Assembly: GCF_003385495.1 (NCBI RefSeq)
Contig: NZ_QNUH01000001.1
Coordinates: 248,001 to 312,000 of the forward strand
Source of the DNA: Chryseobacterium elymi
GTDB taxonomy: Bacteria > Bacteroidota > Bacteroidia > Flavobacteriales > Weeksellaceae
Direction: 5' to 3'
Length of the DNA: 64,000 bases
Numbering within the stretch: the first letter of the stretch is position 1; every line of letters starts with the position of its first letter. The notes beneath the pieces were generated by a model. The model had not been told where the DNA came from. It saw only the letters and a list, made by a program, of their open reading frames with translations, and did not search any database. A program made the position numbers and the translations under genes. This document shows positions 5,883-14,396 of this stretch, in pieces.

Positions 5883-8800
5883 ATGGCAACAAACAATACA
5901 CCTCCAAAAACCGCATTTACTGTAGGAGGATCCTTAATAGGAGAAGGTATTATTAACTATAAAGCAACAGAAGGTATGAACCCAACAAATAATGTATCAC
6001 AGACGCTTTTCAGATTTGTGAGTTTAAGAAACCCGCAGTTAACGGAAACAAAAGACAAAAATTTAGGATTTATCCACAGGCCAAAAGGCATCACCGGTAT
6101 TTTTGATACTGCGGTTGCCGGAAGACCTGCCAAGGCTACCAAGTTTGGAGAAATGAAAAGAGCGGCAAGCGGATTCAGCAATCTGGGATTTGAATCAGAA
6201 AAGAAAATTGAGGAAGGAATATTCGGAGATCTTCTTGTTATCGGGCGAAAGCTTTCTAAAAAAGAAACATTGGGCAGCAATGATCTGACTTACGTTACAG
6301 ATTATTATAAAAACCTTATTGATGCCAATAAAGAGCTTAATGCCGAAGGAATTCAAACATTTTCCCTTCTTTGGAATAATTTCATTTATCTGATCGTCAC
6401 TCAGGGAGACTTCTATATTAAAGAAGCGATCAGCCATATTCTGATGGCCATTCAGCTTGGTTTTGCCAACAATCAGGATCTTACAGATCAGGAAATCATC
6501 AAGATAAATGGCGAAAAACCATTAGAAAAAGCGATGAATGGAAAAGTAATACTGCCAACATCTTTATTTTCAGAGGATTATTCGGAAACATCTTTTTCAG
6601 CTTCTTCCACAGCATCTGAAGCTTCCGCTCCGGTTCTGGGTGCAAAAACCCTTCAAAGATTGGAAACTGAAGCAAGAACCTCGCTGACAGCCAGCAAAGC
6701 GATTCACAGAAAAGAAGGTTTAAATAAGCTGAACACTGAATTGGAAAAACTTCAGAAAAAGTATCACAAAGCCCGTTACCAGGCATACCAAGAAGGCTAT
6801 TCCAGGTACATGGATGAAAACAGGGAGCGTATAGAGCTCTATGACAGAAAGCTGGCTGAAGTAGAAAGTAAAATCACTCCGGAAACTCCGGAAGAAGAGA
6901 AAATACGTCTTTACGACAGCTTAAAGGAATACGAAGTTCCATCTTTTGTTTTTTCATATAGAAAGGAGATCGACTTAGAAGATTTACAGGCAAAACTTTC
7001 TCCGGAATCTTTCGATCTTTTTGTTGAGCTTTTCTCAGAATTTGACGCCGAGAAAGTGTCTAAAGTTCCAGCTGAGGAAAGAGTTCAGCTTCTCTCTGAC
7101 AACACATTAATGATTGGTGATCAGACCATTATTCTGGATGATGAAATACAAAGCTATACTGATGCTTTGATTGCAGTACAAAACAATATTTCTTCATCAA
7201 TGGAAACCGCGCTGCAAAACAGTCCTCTTCCGGAGCAGCAATATGCAAACATTGGCGGAGCTTCAGTTCCCCTTATTCAGAATACTTCAAGAACTCCTAT
7301 GGCATATAATTTATATGCACACAGCTCTTTCAGGCTGTCAGGAAGTAGAGGGTTTGTTAATTTTTCTTTTGAGGTTGAGGATGTTTCATGGAGTGTTGCC
7401 AATGCCAAGATCATTGCCACCACAGATGCCGCCGGAACTTTTGAAGAAAATTACAGTAATATTGGTGTGGTAGATAATAAAATTACTTTACCGACAAGTT
7501 TAGTAGATAAGTTCCGATACAGTTTCAACCTCAGAATAGAAGTTATTTTTGATAACGGAAGCCAGGCATATGGAGATATTGGAGAACAATACCCTAAAGA
7601 TGACTTGAACCTTACCGGAATGCTTACCCTGAAACGTGCTGTAGTTGAAAATCCGGGTGAACCAGAACCAGTGATCATTCAGAAACGCAAAAATTTCGGG
7701 ATCAAAAGGCTCGGAGTTGCTGATTATCTGAAAGTAGTCCAGAGCCTTCATGCTTATGTTCCGGGAGAGGTGTCCAATATTGAGAATGTCATGGCAAGCG
7801 AATTGAGACACAAATCTTCTGTTGCCAGAGATTATTCCGAAATTACAGATACCACATCCAAATCTGAAGAAACCGAGAAGATTTCCGACACTTCAAAAAC
7901 TTCCAGAACAGATATGCAAACTGAGGTTGCGAAAGAAATTGACAAGCAGCAAAGTATTACTGCCTATACGAGATTCAGCTACGGAAATGACAAAGCCATG
8001 AAATTTGAAATCGGAGCAGACTATGCCAATAATACCGCACAGCACGACAGCACAAGACAGGCCATGATGAAGTCTCAGGAGATCACGGAAAGAGCCATGG
8101 AAAGAGTTCTTACCAAAATTTCGGAAGAAAGGGTACAGAAAATCATCAAAGAATACACGGAAACCAATGTCCATGAATTTGATAACAGAGGAAAAGCTCT
8201 TACCACCAATCTACCGCCACAGCATATTACAGGCGTTTACAGATGGGTAGATAAAAAGATGAAAAACCAGATCTACAATTACGGTAAACGTACCATGTTT
8301 GAATTTATGGTCCCTGAGCCTTCAAGATTACACCGCCTAGCTCTTACCGTTGCTAAAGCTCAGATCCTGACTGCTCCTGTAGATCCTAGAAAAGCTCCTG
8401 AACCGTGGTATATGCCAGATCCAAAGTCTGCAACGATAGTACAGATCCAGCATTGGGCACAGATTTACGGGGTAAATTTAGAAGCTTTTCCAGAGGCTAC
8501 CAAGCAAGTTATATATAATGCTGCAAGTGTACCTCAAACCAATGATGATTTTGGAATAGATAATTGGCAGATTGGTATACCAGATAATTATGCTGGAAAA
8601 AATGCAAGTTTCAGCTGCAGATCATCCCGAAACAGAGGTGGCGGATGGGATGGGTCCCGTTATTCCGAGGTATTCTGCTCCAATTTAAAAGGAGATATGA
8701 TTGGCCGATCTGAGCGTGGTGATATTAATTTTGACGAAGGATCATCCGGTCTCAACGTAACCGGCCCTGTATCTTTCCAGGTGAGAGGACATAATGTTAA

Positions 8801-9677
8801 AAATTACAATATAAAGGTAACTATAAATTGTGAGCTGAGTGATGCATACATCAACAACTGGAAAACAGAAAGTTTCAATGCCATTATTAAAGCGTATGAA
8901 GAAGCTTATGCAAAATTCCAGGAGGAGCAGACAAGATTAGACGCAGAACAGAAAGAAAAAGAGGCACAGGCTAAAGAAAGACAAGATCATTTCTACCGTT
9001 ATATGGAACATGATGTCTTAAAGCACAACTGTATTGCATACCTGCTGCAGGATTACCTTACTACATTAGGACAGGCAACAACAAACGGAGCCGATGATAA
9101 GACAACCATGGATAATTTCCAGGTATACCTGAATGAAAACCTGGATAAATATACCGCTCTTGCCAAGTTTATGGAGCAGGCATTTGAATGGGAAATCATG
9201 GATTATACCTTCTATCCGTACTATTGGGCTAACCGTAAGAGTTGGCAGGAATTCTACCTGAGTGAAAGTATGGATCCTTTATTCAGAAGCTTCCTACAGG
9301 CAGGTATGGCAAGAATTATCGTTACCGTAAAACCAGGCTTTGAAAATGCTGTACAGTTCTTCCTGGAAACAGGTCTTATCTGGAATGGCGGTGAAGTTCC
9401 GGTAATCGGAGATCCAATGTACATGAGTATTGTGGATGAAATGAGACAGCCAACCGGAGAAGCTCAAGGTAAATACTGGATTACCAGAGTACCTACTACA
9501 CTTACTATTCTTCAGGATAAGTCTACAGGCCTTCCGGTAGATCAGCCGTTGCCGATCTTCCCGGAAAGTGATCCGAAAAATTGTGAGAATCCAGGAGAAC
9601 TTGAGTTTGAAACGAGTTTTAGATTAGATGTGGATGCACAGTTACAACATGGAGATAAAGATAGTACTTTAGGCTAA
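5883..9677 (+). CDS. Giant 1264-residue protein of unknown family
   Basis: I do not recognise this protein. Residues 1-230 form a globular N-terminal region. A serine/alanine linker at about 236-250 is followed by a long charged coiled coil (about 255-330). A beta-rich section occupies about 460-580, and a second helical, polar, coiled-coil-like section spans about 630-790 with many S, T, E and K residues. The C-terminal 350 residues include a beta-rich part with SFSCRSSRNRGGGWDG, another helical stretch, and a compact end with FYPYYWANRKSWQEFY and PTTLTILQDKSTGLPV. No signal peptide or transmembrane segment is visible. It is the largest product of the operator-linked operon and lies directly after the fibre genes, so I infer a structural or scaffold role, or a large toxin. 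A terminator follows at 9691. Confidence 0.7.
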   Translation: MATNNTPPKTAFTVGGSLIGEGIINYKATEGMNPTNNVSQTLFRFVSLRNPQLTETKDKNLGFIHRPKGITGIFDTAVAGRPAKATKFGEMKRAASGFSNLGFESEKKIEEGIFGDLLVIGRKLSKKETLGSNDLTYVTDYYKNLIDANKELNAEGIQTFSLLWNNFIYLIVTQGDFYIKEAISHILMAIQLGFANNQDLTDQEIIKINGEKPLEKAMNGKVILPTSLFSEDYSETSFSASSTASEASAPVLGAKTLQRLETEARTSLTASKAIHRKEGLNKLNTELEKLQKKYHKARYQAYQEGYSRYMDENRERIELYDRKLAEVESKITPETPEEEKIRLYDSLKEYEVPSFVFSYRKEIDLEDLQAKLSPESFDLFVELFSEFDAEKVSKVPAEERVQLLSDNTLMIGDQTIILDDEIQSYTDALIAVQNNISSSMETALQNSPLPEQQYANIGGASVPLIQNTSRTPMAYNLYAHSSFRLSGSRGFVNFSFEVEDVSWSVANAKIIATTDAAGTFEENYSNIGVVDNKITLPTSLVDKFRYSFNLRIEVIFDNGSQAYGDIGEQYPKDDLNLTGMLTLKRAVVENPGEPEPVIIQKRKNFGIKRLGVADYLKVVQSLHAYVPGEVSNIENVMASELRHKSSVARDYSEITDTTSKSEETEKISDTSKTSRTDMQTEVAKEIDKQQSITAYTRFSYGNDKAMKFEIGADYANNTAQHDSTRQAMMKSQEITERAMERVLTKISEERVQKIIKEYTETNVHEFDNRGKALTTNLPPQHITGVYRWVDKKMKNQIYNYGKRTMFEFMVPEPSRLHRLALTVAKAQILTAPVDPRKAPEPWYMPDPKSATIVQIQHWAQIYGVNLEAFPEATKQVIYNAASVPQTNDDFGIDNWQIGIPDNYAGKNASFSCRSSRNRGGGWDGSRYSEVFCSNLKGDMIGRSERGDINFDEGSSGLNVTGPVSFQVRGHNVKNYNIKVTINCELSDAYINNWKTESFNAIIKAYEEAYAKFQEEQTRLDAEQKEKEAQAKERQDHFYRYMEHDVLKHNCIAYLLQDYLTTLGQATTNGADDKTTMDNFQVYLNENLDKYTALAKFMEQAFEWEIMDYTFYPYYWANRKSWQEFYLSESMDPLFRSFLQAGMARIIVTVKPGFENAVQFFLETGLIWNGGEVPVIGDPMYMSIVDEMRQPTGEAQGKYWITRVPTTLTILQDKSTGLPVDQPLPIFPESDPKNCENPGELEFETSFRLDVDAQLQHGDKDSTLG

Positions 9678-9690
9678 GATTGGTATAATG

Positions 9691-9722
9691 AAATGGCGGT
9701 GTAGTTGCCGCCATTTCTATTT
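9691..9722 (+). terminator. Terminator after the giant gene
   Basis: AAATGGCGG (9691-9699) pairs with CCGCCATTT (9708-9716) around an 8-nt loop and is followed by a T-rich tract. It should end the fibre operon transcript. Confidence 0.8.
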
Positions 9723-9748
9723 TCTTTAACTTTTAAAAAATTGAAAAA

Positions 9749-10939
9749 ATGAGTATAATAAAACCATTAGGTATTCCTAAAATAAAAGAACTAACCTTAG
9801 AAAATCCTTACAGTATTTATGAAGAAGAAATGGGAGATCCACAAAACAACCCTTTAACTGGAAACATTAAATCATCCTTAACCGCTTGTAAATGTAAAAC
9901 TCACACAAAAGCAAATAGTATTAAAGAGTTAATTATATTAGTAAAAGATGCAGAAGCTATGATGATACAAAATAAATTAACTGATATTGGCGATAGAATA
10001 AACTGCCTACGAGGTATCTATTATGGTACTACTTGGAGTATGGATTACCAAAAAGAGAAAAGTGAAAATAGAAATAATGGATTTTATTTATATACCGGTT
10101 TAACGAATGTCAAACACGATGCGCGAAAAATGTTGAAGTGCTCAGACCAATGTAAAGGAAATTTATTTCAAGCACTTTATCAGTCACCTGAAGTAATAGA
10201 TAATGCAAGAAAAATGACAGATTTTGGACATTTGATTATTGGACTGGATGCCCGAAGAAGTTATATTTCAAAAAGCACTAACTTGCCTTACGGAGGTACT
10301 GGATTGGAAAATGTGACATGGATTGGCGATATTGGTGGTGGTGCTGGAATGCTCGCCTATAGAAGAACGAGCGATCCAAATACCCGTGCAAAAAAAATCG
10401 TCTTTGATAGTATGCATGATTATGGATGTTCAGTTAATATTGAAGGTGACATTGCTGGGTATATTGTAGGCTATAATATAAAAAAATATGAAGATATTGT
10501 AGACCCTACCAACAATATTGATTATATTTACGTTGGACTGCAAAAATTTTTTGATAAAGATTGGATATCACGCGTTAACGCTTTCATTGCAATGATTGGA
10601 GGAGAAATAGAGAATGGCGTATTAACTAATAGGAAAGAGGTATTGGATAATATAATAGATTCTGTAGAAGGATTTGCTCAGTTCTATATTACATTACGTT
10701 CTTCTGACAAATCTTTTGATAAAAAGAAATTGGTGCAAAGCTTTGGATATATAGAATCCTGTGCAAAAGAAGTTTCAGAAATATTTCTGGACAGTCTTTT
10801 GTCTTTAAGGACACATCCGAACTCCATAGCCTTTAAGGCTACGAAAGACCCAGAACCAACAAAAGTTTCAGCATCAGAAATTGCCGAAAAATCTAAAAAT
10901 GCTGAGAGAATTATGGAAATTATAAAAGCTTTATTTTAA
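9749..10939 (+). CDS. Unknown 396-residue protein, possible toxin of a pair
   Basis: I do not recognise the family. The protein is soluble and has no signal peptide. The early part has a cysteine-rich patch, CKCKTHTKA (about residues 48-56), and SDQCKGN near 130. The centre carries a glycine-rich stretch, WIGDIGGGAGMLAYRR, and the C-terminal 120 residues look helical. The gene is very A+T-rich, more so than the fibre operon, and comes after a terminator, so it may be a separately acquired unit. Its stop codon overlaps the start of a small membrane protein gene (TAATG), the tight coupling often seen for toxin and immunity pairs. The toxin role is inference only. Confidence 0.55.
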   Translation: MSIIKPLGIPKIKELTLENPYSIYEEEMGDPQNNPLTGNIKSSLTACKCKTHTKANSIKELIILVKDAEAMMIQNKLTDIGDRINCLRGIYYGTTWSMDYQKEKSENRNNGFYLYTGLTNVKHDARKMLKCSDQCKGNLFQALYQSPEVIDNARKMTDFGHLIIGLDARRSYISKSTNLPYGGTGLENVTWIGDIGGGAGMLAYRRTSDPNTRAKKIVFDSMHDYGCSVNIEGDIAGYIVGYNIKKYEDIVDPTNNIDYIYVGLQKFFDKDWISRVNAFIAMIGGEIENGVLTNRKEVLDNIIDSVEGFAQFYITLRSSDKSFDKKKLVQSFGYIESCAKEVSEIFLDSLLSLRTHPNSIAFKATKDPEPTKVSASEIAEKSKNAERIMEIIKALF

Positions 10940-11265
10940 TGAGAAAACTAAAATTGTTTTGGAGTGTTAATTTTTTATTAACCATTTTAAGTATTGTATT
11001 TACGTTATGTATTTTTCTGGATTTGAATCAATACATAATATTAAAAAATATTTATTATTTTATTACCTGTAATGAACTAATTTCTCCTTTTCTATTTGTA
11101 ACCGAATGGGTGCAAATTTCATTAATTATATGTATCCTATTATGGAAAAGAGAAGAAAGAACTCATTTTCATTGGTTGTACTTATCTGTCTTATTTATAT
11201 TAGCCATTTTTAAAATATTTTTTTATTTCTTTGGTGTAATTGGATTTGCACGAGGAGAAGCTTAA
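10939..11265 (+). CDS. Small membrane protein, possible immunity protein
   Basis: The protein is 108 residues with three probable transmembrane segments, at about 9-29, 48-69 and 80-101, separated by short polar loops (for example KREERTHFHW). The start ATG shares one base with the stop of the upstream gene, so the two are translationally coupled. I do not recognise the family. Small polytopic proteins directly after a larger unknown gene are often immunity proteins. A holin-like role serving the endolysin is an alternative, but the gene is not in the same operator-controlled unit. Base composition is strongly A+T-rich. Confidence 0.6.
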   Translation: MRKLKLFWSVNFLLTILSIVFTLCIFLDLNQYIILKNIYYFITCNELISPFLFVTEWVQISLIICILLWKREERTHFHWLYLSVLFILAIFKIFFYFFGVIGFARGEA

Positions 11266-11292
11266 TTATAACCCAAACATTATATATTTTAG

Positions 11293-11318
11293 CCGCAACA
11301 ATTATGTTGCGGTTTTTA
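11293..11318 (+). terminator. Terminator after the small membrane protein gene
   Basis: CCGCAAC (11293-11299) pairs with GTTGCGG (11306-11312) and is followed by TTTTT. It closes the two-gene unit. Confidence 0.8.
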
Positions 11319-11470
11319 TTAAAGCTTCTTACTGTTTATATCTTTAATAAAACTATAAAGTAAAATGCGAGTTCAACTCAATTATATATTATTCGGGCTT
11401 TTATTGTTAGGCGAATGTTCTAAGTAATAAAAGTTTAAATAAACTCTTGTTACTAATTCTATCGGCGGAA

Positions 11471-11662
11471 ATGAATAATTATATCATGGGAAATTTTGTA
11501 CATTTATCAGCAAATTTCAATGCACCTTTAGTAGATGCATTAGATCATTATAATTTTGTCTACGCCAATGTACCCCACTTTACTGATGAAAAAGAGTTTA
11601 AAAATCCACCCTATAAAAGGGAGTACTACACTCCTGTTTTGGATGCTTATGATAAGTCTTAG
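11471..11662 (+). pseudogene. Probable C-terminal remnant of a larger protein
   Basis: This 63-residue frame starts MNNYIMGNFVHLSANF and ends in VLDAYDKS. It reads like the natural C-terminus of a longer globular protein: aromatic, balanced in composition and without a recognisable start domain. A stop codon in frame at 11408 cuts off any upstream part. I have an impression of similarity to the ends of Bacteroidetes effector-type hydrolases that are often followed by DUF2931 lipoproteins, but I cannot confirm it. The 3' end overlaps the start of the DUF2931 gene by 77 nt in another frame. This would fit a deletion that left only the tail of an effector beside its former partner. Confidence 0.4.
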
Positions 11663-12617
11663 TCTGTTACAGTCTTGCCATAAAAATAAATACCGCTGGG
11701 AGCCGGGCATTTCGGCTCCCAAGTATTATCCTGTAGCTGGAAATGTAGACTTTGGGAATGCCGGAAATGGAAGTAATACGAGTTTTGCTCCTGGCTGGGG
11801 ACAAACCTATGGAGCAGTGGTAGGTAATAAATGGAAAGATGCACCAAAAGAATTATATATAGACTATTATAGTGTAGTAGATGGTAAAGGGTTTAAAGGA
11901 AAAGTATTGCTACCACAAGAAAAGATAAGGGATTTGTTTAATCAATATGATCTGGATGATGAAGATAATTTAGGGCATTTGGTAGTAGGCATGGCACCGG
12001 GAGGCTGGGTACGGGTTTGGTTTCAGACGATAGACACAAAAGCAGATGATTTGGTGAATATAGAAGTGTCAAAGGCAAAATTAAAAGGTCAAACAGATAA
12101 TACTATTGGAGAAGGTTTTAGAAATAAAAAATCAAAATATTGGGATAAATATAAAACATACTGGCAACACCACGGCATTCCTTATGAAGCATGGGCCAAT
12201 AATGAGAAAGAGTATGATATTGTTTTTGATTTTGATAGACCAAATCCTAGAAATGAAGTCACAGATCCTCAATATTCTTCTTTAGATGGTACACTATATT
12301 ACAGAACTCCCATTGATAGCCTATTAAAAAGAAAACTTCCTGTTGATCTTGTTGCTGTTTGGAAATCCAAAAATAGTGATATTTATTATGATACTCATGT
12401 AACATTTCCTAAAAATTTCTCAAAAATTATTGAAAATAGAAAATTAAATAAAGTTGTTCTTTCCTTACAAATAGAAGATGATGACCAACATGGAATTTTC
12501 TATCTTATCGGAGATAAAGGGAAAGAAGAGTTATTACGTTTTAAAACATATCCTTCAAAGGATAAAGTTTTAGGAAACAGTGATTTTTCTGAAGAAGTAG
12601 AATACTTCATTCCCTAA
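11586..12617 (+). CDS. DUF2931 family lipoprotein
   Basis: The protein is 343 residues from the ATG at 11586, which gives a good lipoprotein signal: MKK, then a hydrophobic stretch, and LLQSC with the lipidated C31. An upstream in-frame ATG at 11556 would bury the signal. The mature part starts KNKYRWEPGISAPKYYPVAG and continues with WGQTYGAVVGNKWKDAPKEL and LVVGMAPGGWVRVWF, the conserved features of DUF2931, a family of Bacteroidetes lipoproteins of unknown function that tends to occur in multiple copies near secretion effector genes. It should be anchored in the outer or inner membrane, facing the periplasm. Because of the remnant upstream I infer a former partner or immunity role. Confidence 0.72.
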   Translation: MKKSLKIHPIKGSTTLLFWMLMISLSLLQSCHKNKYRWEPGISAPKYYPVAGNVDFGNAGNGSNTSFAPGWGQTYGAVVGNKWKDAPKELYIDYYSVVDGKGFKGKVLLPQEKIRDLFNQYDLDDEDNLGHLVVGMAPGGWVRVWFQTIDTKADDLVNIEVSKAKLKGQTDNTIGEGFRNKKSKYWDKYKTYWQHHGIPYEAWANNEKEYDIVFDFDRPNPRNEVTDPQYSSLDGTLYYRTPIDSLLKRKLPVDLVAVWKSKNSDIYYDTHVTFPKNFSKIIENRKLNKVVLSLQIEDDDQHGIFYLIGDKGKEELLRFKTYPSKDKVLGNSDFSEEVEYFIP

Positions 12618-12705
12618 CTTTTAAAATACATATTCCTTACCGAAATAAAGTAATCGCTTTTTGATAAAAATTTCCTTTCCAAAATAATTACAAAAAAATA
12701 AAACA

Positions 12706-12739
12706 CGACATGTTTTGTCGCATTAACCCTATATATTTG
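12706..12739 (+). promoter_or_regulatory. Operator plus -7 promoter of the WYL regulator
   Basis: CGACATGTTTTGTCG (12706-12720) is followed after 11 nt by TATATTTG (12732-12739). It is the only copy outside the 0-2.7 kb part and lies directly upstream of the regulator gene, which supports autoregulation. Confidence 0.75.
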
Positions 12740-12793
12740 TCTTATAAAATTTCACCATGAAATGCAGCAGTGCTGCCTTATAAATACAGACGA

Positions 12794-13714
12794 ATGAAAA
12801 AAGATTTTTATCTGACAAGATATGCCTTAATTATCAAAAGATTAGAAAGTTCTCCGGCTACCTATTCCCAGCTGGAGGACTATCTTTTAAACTCTTTCGA
12901 ATTCCAGGATGCAGGGATTAAGAGCTACTCGATCCGTACTTTGCAGAGGGATATTCGTGAGATTTCCGATCTTTTTAATCTTTCCATTCACAACAAGAAG
13001 AAAGGAGATAACAGATATTATATTGAGAGCCGCCCCATCATGGAGGTGGATGAATACAACCAAAAATTATTGGAATCCTTCCAGGTAAGCAACGCCCTGA
13101 ATCTTCATCCGGACTTTTCAGATTTTATCTTTTTTGAAAGCAGAAAACCTACAGGAATAGAACATTTCTATGATCTTTTCTTTGCCATCCGTAATAAGAG
13201 AGTTGTTAGTTTTGAGCATTATAATTACAAGAACAAAGTGATGACTTCGCGGAAAGTACATCCTCTGGCTTTAAAAGAATCCAAGGACAGGTGGTACCTC
13301 ATTGCGATTGATACTAAAGATAAAACCTTAAAGTCATTCGGGTTGGATAGGGTCAATTATCTGGATGTGAGCGACAGCAAATTCCGTGAAAAATATAATT
13401 ACAATTTCAGGGAACATTTCAAAAATGCTTTCGGGGTAATGAATCTCGCAGAACAAAACCCTCAGAAAATCATTATGAAGTGCAGCAGGCATCAGGGAGA
13501 GTACATCAGAAGTTTTCCGCTTCACCAGTCTCAGAAAGAAACAAAAGAAACACCGGAAGAGATCTATTTTGAATTCTTCCTCCAACCTACCTATGATTTT
13601 ATGCAGGAAATTCTTTCCTATGGTAAAGAAGTCACAGTTCTGGAACCGAAATGTTTAGTTGATGATATCCGCACCCATCTCCAGGAATCTCTGAACCGCT
13701 ATCTCGAAAGCTGA
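12794..13714 (+). CDS. WYL-domain transcriptional regulator
   Basis: The protein is 306 residues from the ATG at 12794; a GTG at 12770 in frame would add eight residues. Residues 1-75 are a winged helix-turn-helix of the DeoR/HTH_11 type (TRYALIIKRLE, then SYSIRTLQRDIREISDLF). The middle holds the WYL domain with SFEHYNYKNKVMTSRKVHPL and the name-giving RWYLIAID, followed by FGLDRV. A WCX-like C-terminal part is present. WYL proteins act as ligand-responsive activators or repressors, and several, such as PafBC, respond to DNA damage and single-stranded DNA. One of six copies of the island operator lies before this gene, so I infer that it binds that inverted repeat and regulates the island and itself. 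The sign of regulation is not known. Confidence 0.9.
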   Translation: MKKDFYLTRYALIIKRLESSPATYSQLEDYLLNSFEFQDAGIKSYSIRTLQRDIREISDLFNLSIHNKKKGDNRYYIESRPIMEVDEYNQKLLESFQVSNALNLHPDFSDFIFFESRKPTGIEHFYDLFFAIRNKRVVSFEHYNYKNKVMTSRKVHPLALKESKDRWYLIAIDTKDKTLKSFGLDRVNYLDVSDSKFREKYNYNFREHFKNAFGVMNLAEQNPQKIIMKCSRHQGEYIRSFPLHQSQKETKETPEEIYFEFFLQPTYDFMQEILSYGKEVTVLEPKCLVDDIRTHLQESLNRYLES

Positions 13715-13769
13715 TATCAAAGGATAAAAAGTTCCCATTTTTTAATTATATTTACATAAATATACTCTT

Positions 13770-14396
13770 TTGAAAGCTGTACTCTTTTGTCTATTTTGCG
13801 CTACTTTCTCTTTTTGTTTTTCGCAGCAGAAGGAAGAATTCCGGCAGGTTAAAAACTATTATAACCACCACAGGAATATGCTGAATACAGAATTTAAAAA
13901 GAAATTTGACGCAGAAGCAGATTCTTTCAGAAAAGCTAATATAAAACTTGATTTTATGCTTTTCATGAAAAAGATGGACAGCATTGAAAACGTAGCCATG
14001 ATAGGAGCTTTGTTAAAAGTAAGAAATCTGGAAGACCTTCAGTCATTGAAAAGCCCAAAAGGCATAGCGGTAAATAACACTGAGAAATCTGCTGTTTTTG
14101 ATAAATCTGCTGACTATCCCGGCGGATTCAATACATTGAGACAGGAGGTTGCTCATCTTTTTTATACCGGAGGCGTTTACACTGAATCAAAAACAGTAAA
14201 AACAAGCGTGGGTTTTATTGTTGAAAAAGACGGAAGCATCAGTAATGTACACGCACAGGGAGATAATTTCACCTTCAACAGACAGGCTGAAATCGCTCTG
14301 TATTCCGTCTCGGAGAAATTTTCTCCGGCGGTTAGCAAAGGTGATCCGGTAAGACATTACCTCAGGCTTCCTTTAACCTTAACTATTGAAGATTAA
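13770..14396 (+). CDS. Secreted TonB C-terminal-like protein with TTG start
   Basis: The protein has 208 residues. The start must be TTG, because the residues directly after it, MKAVLFCLFCATFSFCFSQQ, form a complete signal peptide and no ATG or GTG precedes it. The mature N-terminal half is polar and helical. The C-terminal half (about 110-206), with YPGGFNTLRQEVAHLF and TSVGFIVEKDGSISNV, follows the pattern of TonB C-terminal domains in Bacteroidetes, where a GG-F-x3-R motif begins the fold and a strand VxFxVxxDGSxxxV follows. Unlike real TonB there is no membrane anchor, so this is a periplasmic relative of unknown role. The tadA start codon follows its stop codon directly. Confidence 0.68.
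   Translation: MKAVLFCLFCATFSFCFSQQKEEFRQVKNYYNHHRNMLNTEFKKKFDAEADSFRKANIKLDFMLFMKKMDSIENVAMIGALLKVRNLEDLQSLKSPKGIAVNNTEKSAVFDKSADYPGGFNTLRQEVAHLFYTGGVYTESKTVKTSVGFIVEKDGSISNVHAQGDNFTFNRQAEIALYSVSEKFSPAVSKGDPVRHYLRLPLTLTIED

Noticed and set aside
7171-7473. A 100-residue frame inside the 1264-residue gene
   Set aside because: It is an out-of-frame shadow within continuous coding sequence.
493-9677. A complete prophage or R-type tailocin
   Set aside because: No terminase, portal, capsid, sheath, tube, baseplate or integrase gene is present in the window; only lysis-like and fibre-like genes are.
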